Of a stretch of 64,000 bases of DNA, positions 35,276 through 43,491 are shown piece by piece; the first letter of the stretch is position 1; each line of letters opens with the position of its first letter. A program made the position numbers and the translations under genes. The notes under the pieces are model-generated. The model was not told the DNA's origin and did not search any database. It worked only from the letters and a program-made list of their open reading frames with translations. Origin of the DNA: CAVONB01 sp963697205 (GTDB taxonomy: Bacteria; Pseudomonadota; Alphaproteobacteria; Rhizobiales; Hyphomicrobiaceae); assembly GCA_963697205.1 (NCBI GenBank), contig CAVONB010000006.1, positions 124,001-188,000 on the forward strand. Reading direction: 5' to 3'.

Positions 35276-36394
35276 ATGACCGCATCGGCGCGGAACGGCC
35301 GCGAGACACGCGTGCTCGGCATCGAGACGAGCTGCGACGAGACCGCCGCGGCCGTGGTCGCGCGCGCGCCCGACGGCTCCGGCCGCATCCTGTCCAGCAT
35401 CGTGCGCTCGCAATGGGCGCAGCACCGGCCCTTCGGCGGCGTGGTGCCCGAGATCGCCGCGCGCGCCCATGTCGAATGCCTCGACGATCTGGTCGCCGAG
35501 GCTCTGCGCGCGGCAGGCTTGGAATTTTCCGATATCGATGCCGTGGCTGCGACCGCGGGGCCGGGCCTCATCGGCGGACTGATCGTCGGGTTGTTGACCG
35601 CCAAGGCCATAGCCGCCGTCCACCGTCTGCCGCTGCTCGCCGTTAACCATCTGGAGGCGCACGCGCTGACCGTTGGCCTTACCGACGGCCTGTCACCACC
35701 CTACCTGTTGCTGCTCGTCTCCGGCGGCCACACCCAGACCCTGATCGTCGAAGGAGTAGACCGCTACCGGCGGCTCGGCACGACCATCGACGACGCGCTC
35801 GGCGAGGCCTTCGACAAGACCGCCAAGCTGCTCTCGCTCGGTGTCCCCGGCGGCCCGGCCGTCGAAGCCGCCGCCGCCGGTGCGGCCGCCTCGACCAGGG
35901 ATCGCTTCCGTTTGCCCCGCCCGATGGTCGGTCGGCCCGAGCCGCACTTCTCCTTTGCCGGCCTGAAGACTGCCGTTCGCCATGCCGCTCAGGCCAACGC
36001 GCCGCTCGCCCCTGCCGACGTCGCCGACCTTTGTGCCGCGTTCCAGGAGGCCGTGGTCGACAGCGTGAGCGACCGCGTGCGCCGCGCGATGGCGCTGTAC
36101 GAGGCGCACGGGCCCGCCAATCCCCCACGGCGTCTGGTCGTCGCAGGCGGTGTGGCGGCCAATCGTCGTCTCAAGGCGCGGCTGGAGGAGCTTGCCGCCG
36201 AAACCGGCTATGCTGTGTTCGTGCCGCCCCCGGCGCTGTGCTCCGACAATGCGGCCATGGTGGCCTGGGCGGGCGCGGAACGGCTGGCCCTAGGCCTCGT
36301 CGACGGGCTCGACGCCGCCGCGCGTGCGCGCTGGCCGCTCGACGACATGGCCGCGCCCGTGCTGGGCGGTGGCCGGCACGGCGCCAAGGCGTGA
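35276..36394 (+). CDS. tsaD: tRNA N6-threonylcarbamoyladenosine transferase (TsaD)
   Basis: 372 aa. Transfers the threonylcarbamoyl group to A37 of ANN-decoding tRNAs. Motifs: VLGIETSCDETAAAVV, GGVVPEIAARAH, the metal-binding HLEAH (His125, His129), LLLLVSGGHTQ, DDALGEAFDKTAKLL and VVAGGVAANRRLK. ATG 35276 is the only start consistent with the family N-terminus, although its Shine-Dalgarno is weak. Divergent from hemC and followed by gpsA 17 bases later, the standard arrangement in Rhizobiales. Confidence 0.97.
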   Translation: MTASARNGRETRVLGIETSCDETAAAVVARAPDGSGRILSSIVRSQWAQHRPFGGVVPEIAARAHVECLDDLVAEALRAAGLEFSDIDAVAATAGPGLIGGLIVGLLTAKAIAAVHRLPLLAVNHLEAHALTVGLTDGLSPPYLLLLVSGGHTQTLIVEGVDRYRRLGTTIDDALGEAFDKTAKLLSLGVPGGPAVEAAAAGAAASTRDRFRLPRPMVGRPEPHFSFAGLKTAVRHAAQANAPLAPADVADLCAAFQEAVVDSVSDRVRRAMALYEAHGPANPPRRLVVAGGVAANRRLKARLEELAAETGYAVFVPPPALCSDNAAMVAWAGAERLALGLVDGLDAAARARWPLDDMAAPVLGGGRHGAKA

Positions 36395-36411
36395 ACGTGA
36401 GACGGGAAGCG

Positions 36412-37425
36412 ATGGCAGAAACGGATTCGGACGGTGTGCGGTCTTTTGGCGTCATCGGTGCAGGATCATGGGGCACCGCGCTGGCGCTCGTAGCTGCGCG
36501 CGCGAGCCTGCCCGTCGTGCTGTGGGTGCGAACCGCTGATGCCGCCGCGCGTTTGGCGCGCGAGCGCGAAAACGCCACGCATCTGCCCGGGATCGCCCTG
36601 CCCGCGAACATCACGCCGACAGCCGAGGCAGCGGCGCTTGCGACCTGCGACACGCTGCTCGTGGCGACGCCCGCGCAGGCCATGCGCGGCGTAATCACGG
36701 CGCTCGCCCCGCATCTTGCGCCCCATGCGCGCACCGTTATCGCTGCAAAGGGCATCGAGCAGGCAAGCGGCCGGTTTCTCGTCGATGTCCTTCAGGAAAT
36801 CGCCCCGGACCTCGAGCCGCTGGTGTTGTCCGGTCCGAGCTTTGCCAGCGACGTGGCACGCGGTCTGCCCACCGCCGTGACGCTCGCCGGCCGCACACTT
36901 GATGCCGCGCGTCCTGTGGCCGAAGCGCTAAGCCAGTCGAGCTTCCGCCCCTATGTCTCAGACGATCTGGTCGGCGTCCAGGTCGGTGGCGCCATCAAGA
37001 ACGTGCTCGCCATCGCCTGCGGCATCGTAGATGGCCGCGGTCTGGGCGAAAGCGCGCGTGCCGCGCTGATCGCGCGCGCATTCGCCGAGTTGACGCGGCT
37101 CGGCCGCGCGCTTGGCGCACGCCCCGAGACGCTTGCCGGCTTGTCGGGCCTCGGTGATCTCGTCCTGACCTGCTCCAGCCTGCAATCGCGCAACTTCCGT
37201 TTCGGTCGCGCCCTGGGTGAGGGCCGCTCGCTGACCGAGGCCTCGGCCGGCGCCAAGGGCATCAGCGAAGGCGCCTTCACCACTGCAGCTGCGGTCGTGC
37301 TCGCCGCCCGCCATGGCATCGAGATGCCGATCGCACAGGCCGTGCACGACATCATCGAAGGCCACGCCTCCGTCGACGAGACCATCGCCCAACTGATGCA
37401 GCGGCCTTTGAAGGCCGAGCATTGA
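36412..37425 (+). CDS. gpsA: NAD(P)H-dependent glycerol-3-phosphate dehydrogenase
   Basis: 337 aa. Makes sn-glycerol 3-phosphate for phospholipids. NAD(P)-binding GVIGAGSWGTALA, then KGIEQASGRFLVDVL, LSGPSFASDVARGLPTAVTL, the catalytic-Lys segment GGAIKNVLAIACGI and GLSGLGDLVLTCSS. ATG 36412 has an ACGGGAAG site; an in-frame GTG at 36391 would overlap the tsaD stop and is a possible alternative. It is cotranscribed with tsaD. Transcription from the left meets the PRISE-type gene through a repeat that carries a terminator hairpin. Confidence 0.96.
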   Translation: MAETDSDGVRSFGVIGAGSWGTALALVAARASLPVVLWVRTADAAARLARERENATHLPGIALPANITPTAEAAALATCDTLLVATPAQAMRGVITALAPHLAPHARTVIAAKGIEQASGRFLVDVLQEIAPDLEPLVLSGPSFASDVARGLPTAVTLAGRTLDAARPVAEALSQSSFRPYVSDDLVGVQVGGAIKNVLAIACGIVDGRGLGESARAALIARAFAELTRLGRALGARPETLAGLSGLGDLVLTCSSLQSRNFRFGRALGEGRSLTEASAGAKGISEGAFTTAAAVVLAARHGIEMPIAQAVHDIIEGHASVDETIAQLMQRPLKAEH

Positions 37426-37482
37426 CACGCGCCGTGCGCGCGACCGCCGCGTGCTGATGAGTAGCGATCGGCGACGCGCCGC

Positions 37483-37636
37483 CTATAGCACTTCAGACTT
37501 TGATGGAATCGAATCCGACAGGCCGCAAGGCTGCCCGGCTGCCCCCTTTGTCCCGGAAAGGCCGCCCCCGGGGAGGCGCAGCGCGCCGTAAGCGAAAAAA
37601 CAACAGAGTGTTTCGACGTAAGTCGGAAATACTCTA
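37483..37636. repeat. dispersed repeat family A, copy 1 (154 bp)
   Basis: Near-identical in layout to copy 2 at 38855-39009, in the same orientation. It begins CTATAGCACTTCAGACTTTG and ends in a hairpin closing with CTCTA. The last three bases are the TAG stop codon of the PRISE-type gene on the minus strand. A central part (CCGCCCCCGGGGAGGCGCAG and AGCGAAAAAA) resembles repeat family B near 40.4 kb. It separates convergent gpsA and the PRISE-type gene. Confidence 0.85.
37605..37635 (-). terminator. terminator hairpin in repeat A copy 1
   Basis: AGAGTGTTT pairs with AAATACTCT (one G-T wobble), and the inner CGAC pairs with GTCG around a 4-base loop. Read on the minus strand the hairpin overlaps the stop codon of the PRISE-type gene and is followed by a T-rich stretch (TTGTTTTTTCGC), as expected of an intrinsic terminator. 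Confidence 0.65.
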
Positions 37637-38698
37637 GGGCACGATCTTCTCGCGACGGAACTGACCCAGAAGGCGCACGAACATCTCCTCGCTGTCGACG
37701 ACCGCGTGGAACCCGTACTGCCGCGCCTTCGTCATCGAGCTGATCGTGTCGTAGTCGACGGCGAACACGTAGTCGGCAAACGGCCAGGCGGCGAGCTGTT
37801 CCCAGGGAATCGGCCGCAGCCCATGCCGTTCGGCCATCTGCTGCCACAGCGGCTTCAGCTCGGCCATCTGCTCCACCAGCCGGATCGTCTGGACACCGCC
37901 CGCCGGCATCTCGAAAACCTCTGCGATGCGCGGCCACACATTGGCCCAGCGAAAGACGTCGCCGTTCGTCATGTTGAAGGCTTCGTTGGCGCACCGCGGC
38001 TCCGTCGCCGCCCAAAGGGCGCCCGTGGCCATGTGCTCCGATGCAGTCGCCTGGTAGAGCGCGTGGAAGGCTCCGGGCTTGCCGGGAAAGCGCAACGGCA
38101 GGCGCAGCTCCTTGCTGAGAGCGGCATACACCGCGATCGCCGGCAAGATGCTCTGCGCAGTCCCCGGCGCAAAGCCGCACAAGGCGTGCGGGCGCAACTC
38201 CGTCCACGTCCACCGCTTGCCGTGCTGGTAGTCGGCCAGCCAGTCGGCCTGGTCGAAATAGAAGTTCGGCCCGATATGGCGCGGATCGCTCTCCCTGGCC
38301 GGCGTGCGGAAAGGCCCTAGATGCATGCCGTAGTATTTGGTGCCGGTCACCAGCACCACGCGCTGAAGACGGTCGGACGCCTTGTCGATGGCGCTGACCG
38401 CGTTGATCAGCATGTCGCGGTTGGGTGCGATGTTGCTGGCATACCCGGTGGCGGCGCCGGTCACGGGCTGGAACGCTGCGTAGAAGATGTGAGTCGTCTC
38501 CGTCAGTCCCGACAGCTTTTCGTCGACCGCCGCGGTGTCGAGCAGGTCGACGGAGATATACCGGCAGCGCGGGCCGTCCTCACCGGCGCGCCGCGATAGC
38601 CCGACCACGTCCCAATCGCCTTCGGCGACCAGTCGATCGACGATGTAGCGGCCGATCACGCCCAGTGCGCCGACCACCACCGCGGACTTCTTTTCCAT
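37634..38698 (-). CDS. PRISE-type SDR reductase (progesterone 5-beta-reductase/iridoid synthase-like)
   Basis: 354 aa. Extended short-chain dehydrogenase with the nucleotide-binding GALGVIGRYIVDRL, then the NADP-preferring loop VVGLSRR, HIFYAAFQPVTG, VLVTGTKYYGMHLGPF and NFYFDQADWLADY, the PRISE-type active-site region, and WTELRPHALCGFAPG. These enzymes reduce activated C=C bonds of enones using NADPH. ATG 38698 has a GGGAGGGG site; the frame to 38749 is discarded. Its TAG stop is the last triplet of repeat A copy 1, while copy 2 lies upstream of its start. The substrate is unknown. Confidence 0.85.
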   Translation of the reverse strand: MEKKSAVVVGALGVIGRYIVDRLVAEGDWDVVGLSRRAGEDGPRCRYISVDLLDTAAVDEKLSGLTETTHIFYAAFQPVTGAATGYASNIAPNRDMLINAVSAIDKASDRLQRVVLVTGTKYYGMHLGPFRTPARESDPRHIGPNFYFDQADWLADYQHGKRWTWTELRPHALCGFAPGTAQSILPAIAVYAALSKELRLPLRFPGKPGAFHALYQATASEHMATGALWAATEPRCANEAFNMTNGDVFRWANVWPRIAEVFEMPAGGVQTIRLVEQMAELKPLWQQMAERHGLRPIPWEQLAAWPFADYVFAVDYDTISSMTKARQYGFHAVVDSEEMFVRLLGQFRREKIVP

Positions 38699-38854
38699 GC
38701 GCCCCTCCCGTTGCCCAGCCGCCGTCCAGCCACCGTCGAGCCGCAGCACTGGCGTCGCTCAGTCGTCGACGTCGCGGCTTGCCGCGCCGCGCTCCGCCCA
38801 AGGATAGCGCGCCCGGCCACCATGCGTCACGTGGTCGCTTGGCGAGGACCGGAA

Positions 38855-39009
38855 CTATAGCACTTCAGACTTTGACGTAATCGAAGCCGACAGGTCGCAA
38901 GGCGGCCCGGCCGCCCCCTTTTGTCTCGGAGAGCCCGCCCTCGCGGAGGCGCCGCGCGCCGTGAGCGAAAACAAAACAGAGTGTTTCGACGTAAGTCGGA
39001 AACACTCTA
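38855..39009. repeat. dispersed repeat family A, copy 2 (155 bp)
   Basis: Direct repeat of 37483-37636, about 1.37 kb apart, starting CTATAGCACTTCAGACTTTG and ending with a perfect hairpin and CTCTA. Again the final triplet is the TAG stop codon of a minus-strand gene, here the nucleoside transporter. The pair flanks the PRISE-type gene. No transposase is nearby. Confidence 0.88.
38978..39008 (-). terminator. terminator hairpin in repeat A copy 2
   Basis: A perfect 9-base stem AGAGTGTTT/AAACACTCT with an inner CGAC/GTCG stem and a 4-base loop. On the minus strand it overlaps the nucleoside-transporter stop codon and is followed by GTTTTGTTTTCGC, giving a convincing intrinsic terminator. Confidence 0.72.
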
Positions 39010-40314
39010 AGCAGGCGTCAGCAGCCCGACCACCGCGCCCGTCATCAGCGTGGCAAGTGTGCCCGACACGATTGTCTTGGCACCCAGTTCGATGATCTCG
39101 CCGCGCCGCTCGGGCGCCATCGCGACCAGGCCGCCCAGCATGATGCCGAGGCTGCCGAGATTGGCGAACCCGCACAGAGCGTAGGTCATCACGAGCCTGG
39201 AGCGGTCCGACAGCGCCTCGGCGGGCAGCGCGGCCAGTTGAAGGTAGGCGACCAGCTCGTTGACGACCGTCTTGACGCCCAGCAGCGCGCCCGCCGTTGA
39301 CGCCTCCGCCCACGGAATGCCGATCGTCCAGGCGACCGGCGCCATCACCCAGCCGAGCATGCGCTCAAGCGTCAGCGCGACACCGAATGGCGCGCCGATC
39401 GCCGCGATCGCCATGTTGGCGAGCGTCACCAACGCGACGGCCACGATCAGCATCGCGGTGATGGAGACGAGCAGGTCGACCCCGTCGCGCGTGCCCTGGG
39501 TGATCGCGTCCATGCTGGAGCGCGAGGCGATCTCCGGCTCGGCCATCGGCGGGTGCCCCGTGTGTGCGCCCGCGCCGTCCTCGCCCTTGCCCACGGCCTC
39601 GTGCGCGCCATCGGGCACCATCAATAGCGCGATCATCAACGCGGCTGGCGCGCTGATGACGGAGGCGACGATGAGGTGGCCGGCGGCACCCGGCATGCGA
39701 GCCCCCAGTATGCCAGCGTACAAGGCCAGCACGGTGCCCGCGATCGTCGCCATGCCGACGGTCATCATCGCAAACAGCGCCGAGCGGCTCATCGTCTGGA
39801 GATAGGGCCGCACCAGCAGCGGCGCTTCGACCATGCCGACGAAGATGTTGGCGGCCGCACTCGTGCCGACCGGCCCCGACACGCCCATCGAGCGCGTCAG
39901 CGCCCACGCGACGCCCCGCACTATCCGTTGCAGGATGCCCCAGTGATAGAGCAGTTTCGCCAGAACGCTCATGATCAGCACGATCGGCAGCGCCTGCAGC
40001 GCGAGCACGAATGCGGCCTCGGGTCTGACGACGTCAAACGGCGCGGGCCCGCCAGCGAGATAACCGAACACCAGCCGCACACCCTCGTTGGTCGCCGCCT
40101 GCAGCGCTTCGACGCCGCGTCCCGGCCACTCGAACGCGGCGCGCACCGGCGCGGCATTCAGCATCAGCGCGGCGATCGCGATCTGCAACCCGAGACCCGC
40201 CGCGACGATGCGCACGAGGCGCCCGGCCGCGATTGCATCGCGCCGCTCCGACAGGGCCCAGGCCGCGAACGGCAGAAGGCCGAGCCCCAGAAGGCTCTGC
40301 AATTGCAGTGTCAT
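39007..40314 (-). CDS. concentrative nucleoside transporter (NupC/CNT family)
   Basis: 435 aa with about ten membrane segments. CNT hallmarks: GVSGPVGTSAAANIFVGMVE, APLLVRPYL, LLGVKTVVNELVAYLQLA and YALCGFANLGSLGIMLGG. It takes up nucleosides with protons or sodium across the inner membrane. ATG 40314 has GGGGAA about 11 bases upstream; the frame stays open to 40770 through repeat sequence and is not coding there. A His/Gly-rich cytoplasmic or periplasmic loop (GKGEDGAGAHTGHPPM) is unusual. Its stop codon lies in repeat A copy 2. Confidence 0.93.
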   Translation of the reverse strand: MTLQLQSLLGLGLLPFAAWALSERRDAIAAGRLVRIVAAGLGLQIAIAALMLNAAPVRAAFEWPGRGVEALQAATNEGVRLVFGYLAGGPAPFDVVRPEAAFVLALQALPIVLIMSVLAKLLYHWGILQRIVRGVAWALTRSMGVSGPVGTSAAANIFVGMVEAPLLVRPYLQTMSRSALFAMMTVGMATIAGTVLALYAGILGARMPGAAGHLIVASVISAPAALMIALLMVPDGAHEAVGKGEDGAGAHTGHPPMAEPEIASRSSMDAITQGTRDGVDLLVSITAMLIVAVALVTLANMAIAAIGAPFGVALTLERMLGWVMAPVAWTIGIPWAEASTAGALLGVKTVVNELVAYLQLAALPAEALSDRSRLVMTYALCGFANLGSLGIMLGGLVAMAPERRGEIIELGAKTIVSGTLATLMTGAVVGLLTPA

Positions 40315-40393
40315 GATCGATCTGTTCCCCACTCCCCGGTTGCCTGCCGGTGTAGCCGTCGCGGCCCCAACGCACAATGATCGCAAGGACACC

Positions 40394-40443
40394 AGCCCAC
40401 CCCCGCGGAGCTGGTGCACGCAGCGCATATCGGCGTGAGCGAA
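40394..40443. repeat. dispersed repeat family B, copy 1 (50 bp)
   Basis: Runs from AGCCCACCCCCGCGGAG to CGGCGTGAGCGAA. It differs from copy 2 at about five of 50 positions and lies in the same orientation 128 bases away. A shortened version of the same core (GCCCGCCC..CGCGGAG..GTGAGCGAAAA) is present inside repeat family A. Confidence 0.75.
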
Positions 40444-40521
40444 CAATTCCCGGGCGAGCGAGAAGTCGCGGCCCCCTCCCGAACGCGCGAGTGTTCGAGC
40501 GCCTAAGGGGCGCTGGGCGAT

Positions 40522-40571
40522 AGCCCGCCCCCGCGGAGCCGATGCGCGCGGCGCATATCGGCGTGAGCGAA
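40522..40571. repeat. dispersed repeat family B, copy 2 (50 bp)
   Basis: AGCCCGCCCCCGCGGAGCC through GCGCATATCGGCGTGAGCGA, followed by a run of six A. It is about 90% identical to copy 1. It lies 75 bases upstream of the methyltransferase-like gene start. Confidence 0.75.
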
Positions 40572-40645
40572 AAAACTTCTTCAATTCCAGCCCTCCTCCC
40601 GTGGCATAAGGTCGGACAAGACAGCGAGGGCGACGGGGGCGCGCG

Positions 40646-41284
40646 ATGGGGCAGGCGATGATGCCGGCGATCTTCTGGCTGGGGACTGTGGTGGGTGCGG
40701 CGCTGGTCGCCCTGCTCGTTGCCACGCGCGTGATGCCGTCGCTGCGCCTGTGGCCGACACCCGGCGACAAGACGTGGCAGAGCTATGTGTTCTGGCCGCT
40801 GTTTCGTGGCCTCAACGTGCTTTGCTTCCTCGTCGCGGCCCTGGACACGACGGCGGGGCTCGGGCTGCCGCTGCTCGTGCGCGCCGTGGCCTGTGTCGTG
40901 CTGCTCGCCGCCATCGCGCTCTTCCTCTACGCCTTCTTCGTGCTCGGTCGCGACAACAGCTACGGCGCACAAGACGGCCTCGTCACCGGCGGCATCTACC
41001 GCTGGAGCCGCAACCCGCAGAACACCATGCTGATCGTCGTCTATGGCGCGCTCGCCGTCGCCACCGATGCCGCGCACACTTATGTGCTTTGCGCGGCCAT
41101 GATGGCGGTTTACGTGCTGATGATCTTCACCGAGGAGCCCTGGCTCGCCGGCGTCTATGGCGCAGCCTTCACCCGCTACTGCCGCCGCGTGCCCCGCTTC
41201 TTCAACTGGCGGCGCGCGGCAATCGCCGTGCGCGCGCGACTGCGCCGTCGCGCGTCGCCCTCCGCTACCTCAGCCGCACCGTGA
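40646..41284 (+). CDS. isoprenylcysteine carboxylmethyltransferase-like membrane protein
   Basis: 212 aa with five or so membrane segments. The C-terminal signature GIYRWSRNPQ, FTEEPWLAGVYGAAFTRY and CRRVPRFF matches the ICMT/phospholipid methyltransferase-like superfamily, whose members methylate small or membrane-bound acceptors using SAM. The acceptor in bacteria is generally unknown. ATG 40646 is preceded by a GGGGG stretch. Its TGA (41282-41284) overlaps the convergent pbpC 3' end by 20 bases. Confidence 0.8.
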   Translation: MGQAMMPAIFWLGTVVGAALVALLVATRVMPSLRLWPTPGDKTWQSYVFWPLFRGLNVLCFLVAALDTTAGLGLPLLVRAVACVVLLAAIALFLYAFFVLGRDNSYGAQDGLVTGGIYRWSRNPQNTMLIVVYGALAVATDAAHTYVLCAAMMAVYVLMIFTEEPWLAGVYGAAFTRYCRRVPRFFNWRRAAIAVRARLRRRASPSATSAAP

Positions 41285-43491
41285 CGCGGTCGACGCGGCC
41301 CTGCGCATCGATCACGGAGACCTTGTAGAAGCCGCCGCCCGGCGGCTCCCACGTCACCTCGCGCCGATGGGCCTGCGACGTGATCGGCCGTCCGTCGACC
41401 AGCCAGGTCAGCGGCAGCGCGCCCCCGTCCGCCTTCAGCACGACCGGCAGACCGGCGTCCGCGGCGACCTCCAGTTCCGCGCGATCGGGCGGGAACGCGA
41501 TCTGCACCGGCGTCGTCAGGAAGCCCGCCGGCGGTCTCCTCGCTCGCGCCGCCGCGGAACCGCTTCAGCGGCGGCGGCAGGTCGGCGCCCGCCGCGCGCA
41601 CGACGCCGCGCGGCGGCTTGGCCAGCGGCGCACGGCTCTCGCCGATGCGCTGGAAGGCGTCGAACAGGATCGGCGCCGCCGCCGTTCGCCCCGCAAGACC
41701 GGGAACCGAGCTGGCGTCCGCGCGCCCGACCCATACCGCCACCGTGTGCCGGCCGTCGTAGCCGACGGCCCAGGCGTCGCGATAGCCGTAGGACGTGCCC
41801 GTCTTGTAGGCGATGCGCCCCGCGCGAGCCGCGACCGGCGGCGGCGCGTCCTTCAGGATGTCGGTGACGTACCAGGCCGCCACGTCGCTCATCAGCCGCG
41901 CCGGCTGGCGCGCGCGGGGCACCTCGGCCGGCGTGTCTGCTGCGGGCGTGCCCACTGTCGGCTTGGCCGGCGCGGCAACCGGCCTAGCGGTGGCACCCGA
42001 TGTCCGCCGCACGCTCAAGGCCGTCGCCTGCCCCTCGTTGGCAAGGCTCGCGTAGAGACGCGCAAGGTCCGTCAGCGTCAGCCCGACACCGCCGAGCGCG
42101 ACCGCCAGCGACGGCTCCGCACCCGCCGGCAACTGCGGATCAAGACCGATGTCGCGCAGGCGTCCGACCAGCCGCTCGGGCCCGACGGCGTCGAGCACCT
42201 GCACGGCCGGGATGTTCAGCGACTGCGCCAGCGCATGCCGGATCGTGACCGTGCCGTGGAAGTCCTGGTCGAAATTCTTCGGCGCGTAGAGCCCGAAGCG
42301 CACCGCCCGGTCCTCGATCAGCGTCTGCGGATGCGCCAAGCCCGCCTCGAAGCCGAGACCGTAGATGACAGGCTTCAGCGTCGATCCCGGCGAGCGCACC
42401 GCGCGCGTCATGTCGTTGCCGCCGAGCCGCTCCGCGTCGAGATAGCCCGCCGAGCCGACCTGGGCGAGGATCTCGCCCGTCTTGTGGTCGGCGACGATGA
42501 CGGCGGCGGAGATCTTCGGCCCGAGCGCTGCGGCGTGCTGGGCGACCAGACGTTCAAGCGACCGTTGCAAGGTGCGCTCGATCGTCAGCCGATGCACATT
42601 CGTCGCCGCAGCACGCGCGATCTCGGCATCGGCGAGGTGCGGGGCGAGCTGCGGAAACGGCCGCCGCGCGGTCGGCACGCGCTCGCCGCGCGCGCGCTGC
42701 AGACCCGCGCGCGAGATCAGGCCCGCGGCCTGCGCGACGTCGAGCACCCGGTCGCGCGCACGCCGCGTCGCCGCGCTGCGCCGTCCGGGGCGCCGGGCCT
42801 CCGGGCTCTGCGGCAGCGCGACCAGCAGCGCGGCCTCGCCGTCGGAGAGACGCCGCGGCTCCTTGCCGAAATAGGCGAGCGTGGCCGCGCGCACGCCCTC
42901 GATGTTGCCGCCGAACGGCGCCAGCCGCAGATAGAGCCGCAGGATCTCGTCCTTGCTCAGTCGCGCCTCGAGCTGCAGCGCGCGCACCATCTGCCGCAGC
43001 TTGCCCGCCACGTCGCGGCCGTGCCGCCGCTCGAGCAGCCGCGCGACCTGCATCGTCAGCGTCGAGCCGCCCGACACGATGCGGCCGTGACGCACGAACT
43101 GGGCGGCGGCGCGCATGATCGCGATCGGATCGACGCCGAAGTGCGCTCCGAACCGGCGATCCTCGAACGCAAGCAACATGCGCACGTAGCGCGGATCGAC
43201 GTCGGCGATCTCGACCGGCAGCCGCCACATGTCGTCGGCCGTCGTATAGGCGCGCAACAGCCGCTCGCTGCGGTCGAGCACCGTCACCGAGAGGTCGTCG
43301 GCAACGGCGATCGGCGGCGGCCCGAGGCGGGCGTCGGCGACACGGTAGGCGAGGTAGGCGAGCATCGGCACGATGACCGCGAGCAGCGCGCCGGTCAGTG
43401 CCGTCCGCCCGATCCACACCCGCACCCGCGCCCGCCTCCCGTCGGCGGGGAGGAGGCTAGGGGAGGCGGGGTTGCGCCGACGACTGGTCAT
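41265..43491 (-). CDS. pbpC: penicillin-binding protein 1C, with a frameshift before the C-terminal domain
   Basis: One N-terminal membrane anchor, then a transglycosylase domain (LLAFEDRRFGAHFGVDP, SGGSTLTMQVARLLE) and a transpeptidase domain (RSPGSTLKPVIYGLGFE with the catalytic Ser, SLN in AQSLNIPAVQ, KTGTSYGYRDAWAVGYD). After ASEETAG the frame breaks at about 41525: one extra base (a CCC run on the plus strand). The alternative frame continues GFLTTPVQIAFPPDRAEL and ends at TAG 41265, giving the normal PBP1C C-terminal domain (TWEPPGGGFYKVSVIDAQGR). Uncorrected, the frame runs to 41176. Intact length would be about 741 aa. ATG 43491 overlaps the stop of the alpha-2-macroglobulin gene (ATGA). 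This pairing is conserved in many bacteria. Confidence 0.88.

Larger units (their letters stand above)
40315..40645. other. divergent intergenic region with repeats, 331 bases
   Basis: Between the nucleoside transporter (minus) and the methyltransferase-like gene (plus). It contains two copies of repeat family B and small hairpins between them (GCGCC-TAAGG-GGCGC and CGAAC-N8-GTTCG). Arg-rich reading frames through it come from the repeats and are not credible genes. Confidence 0.6.

Noticed and set aside
33487..35610. 707-codon frame covering hemD and the opposite frame of hemC
   Set aside because: Only the last 245 codons are hemD; the rest is an Arg-rich shadow of hemC.
39007..40770. Extended nucleoside transporter N-terminus to 40770
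   Set aside because: The extra 150 residues are translated repeat DNA; ATG 40314 gives the normal CNT length.
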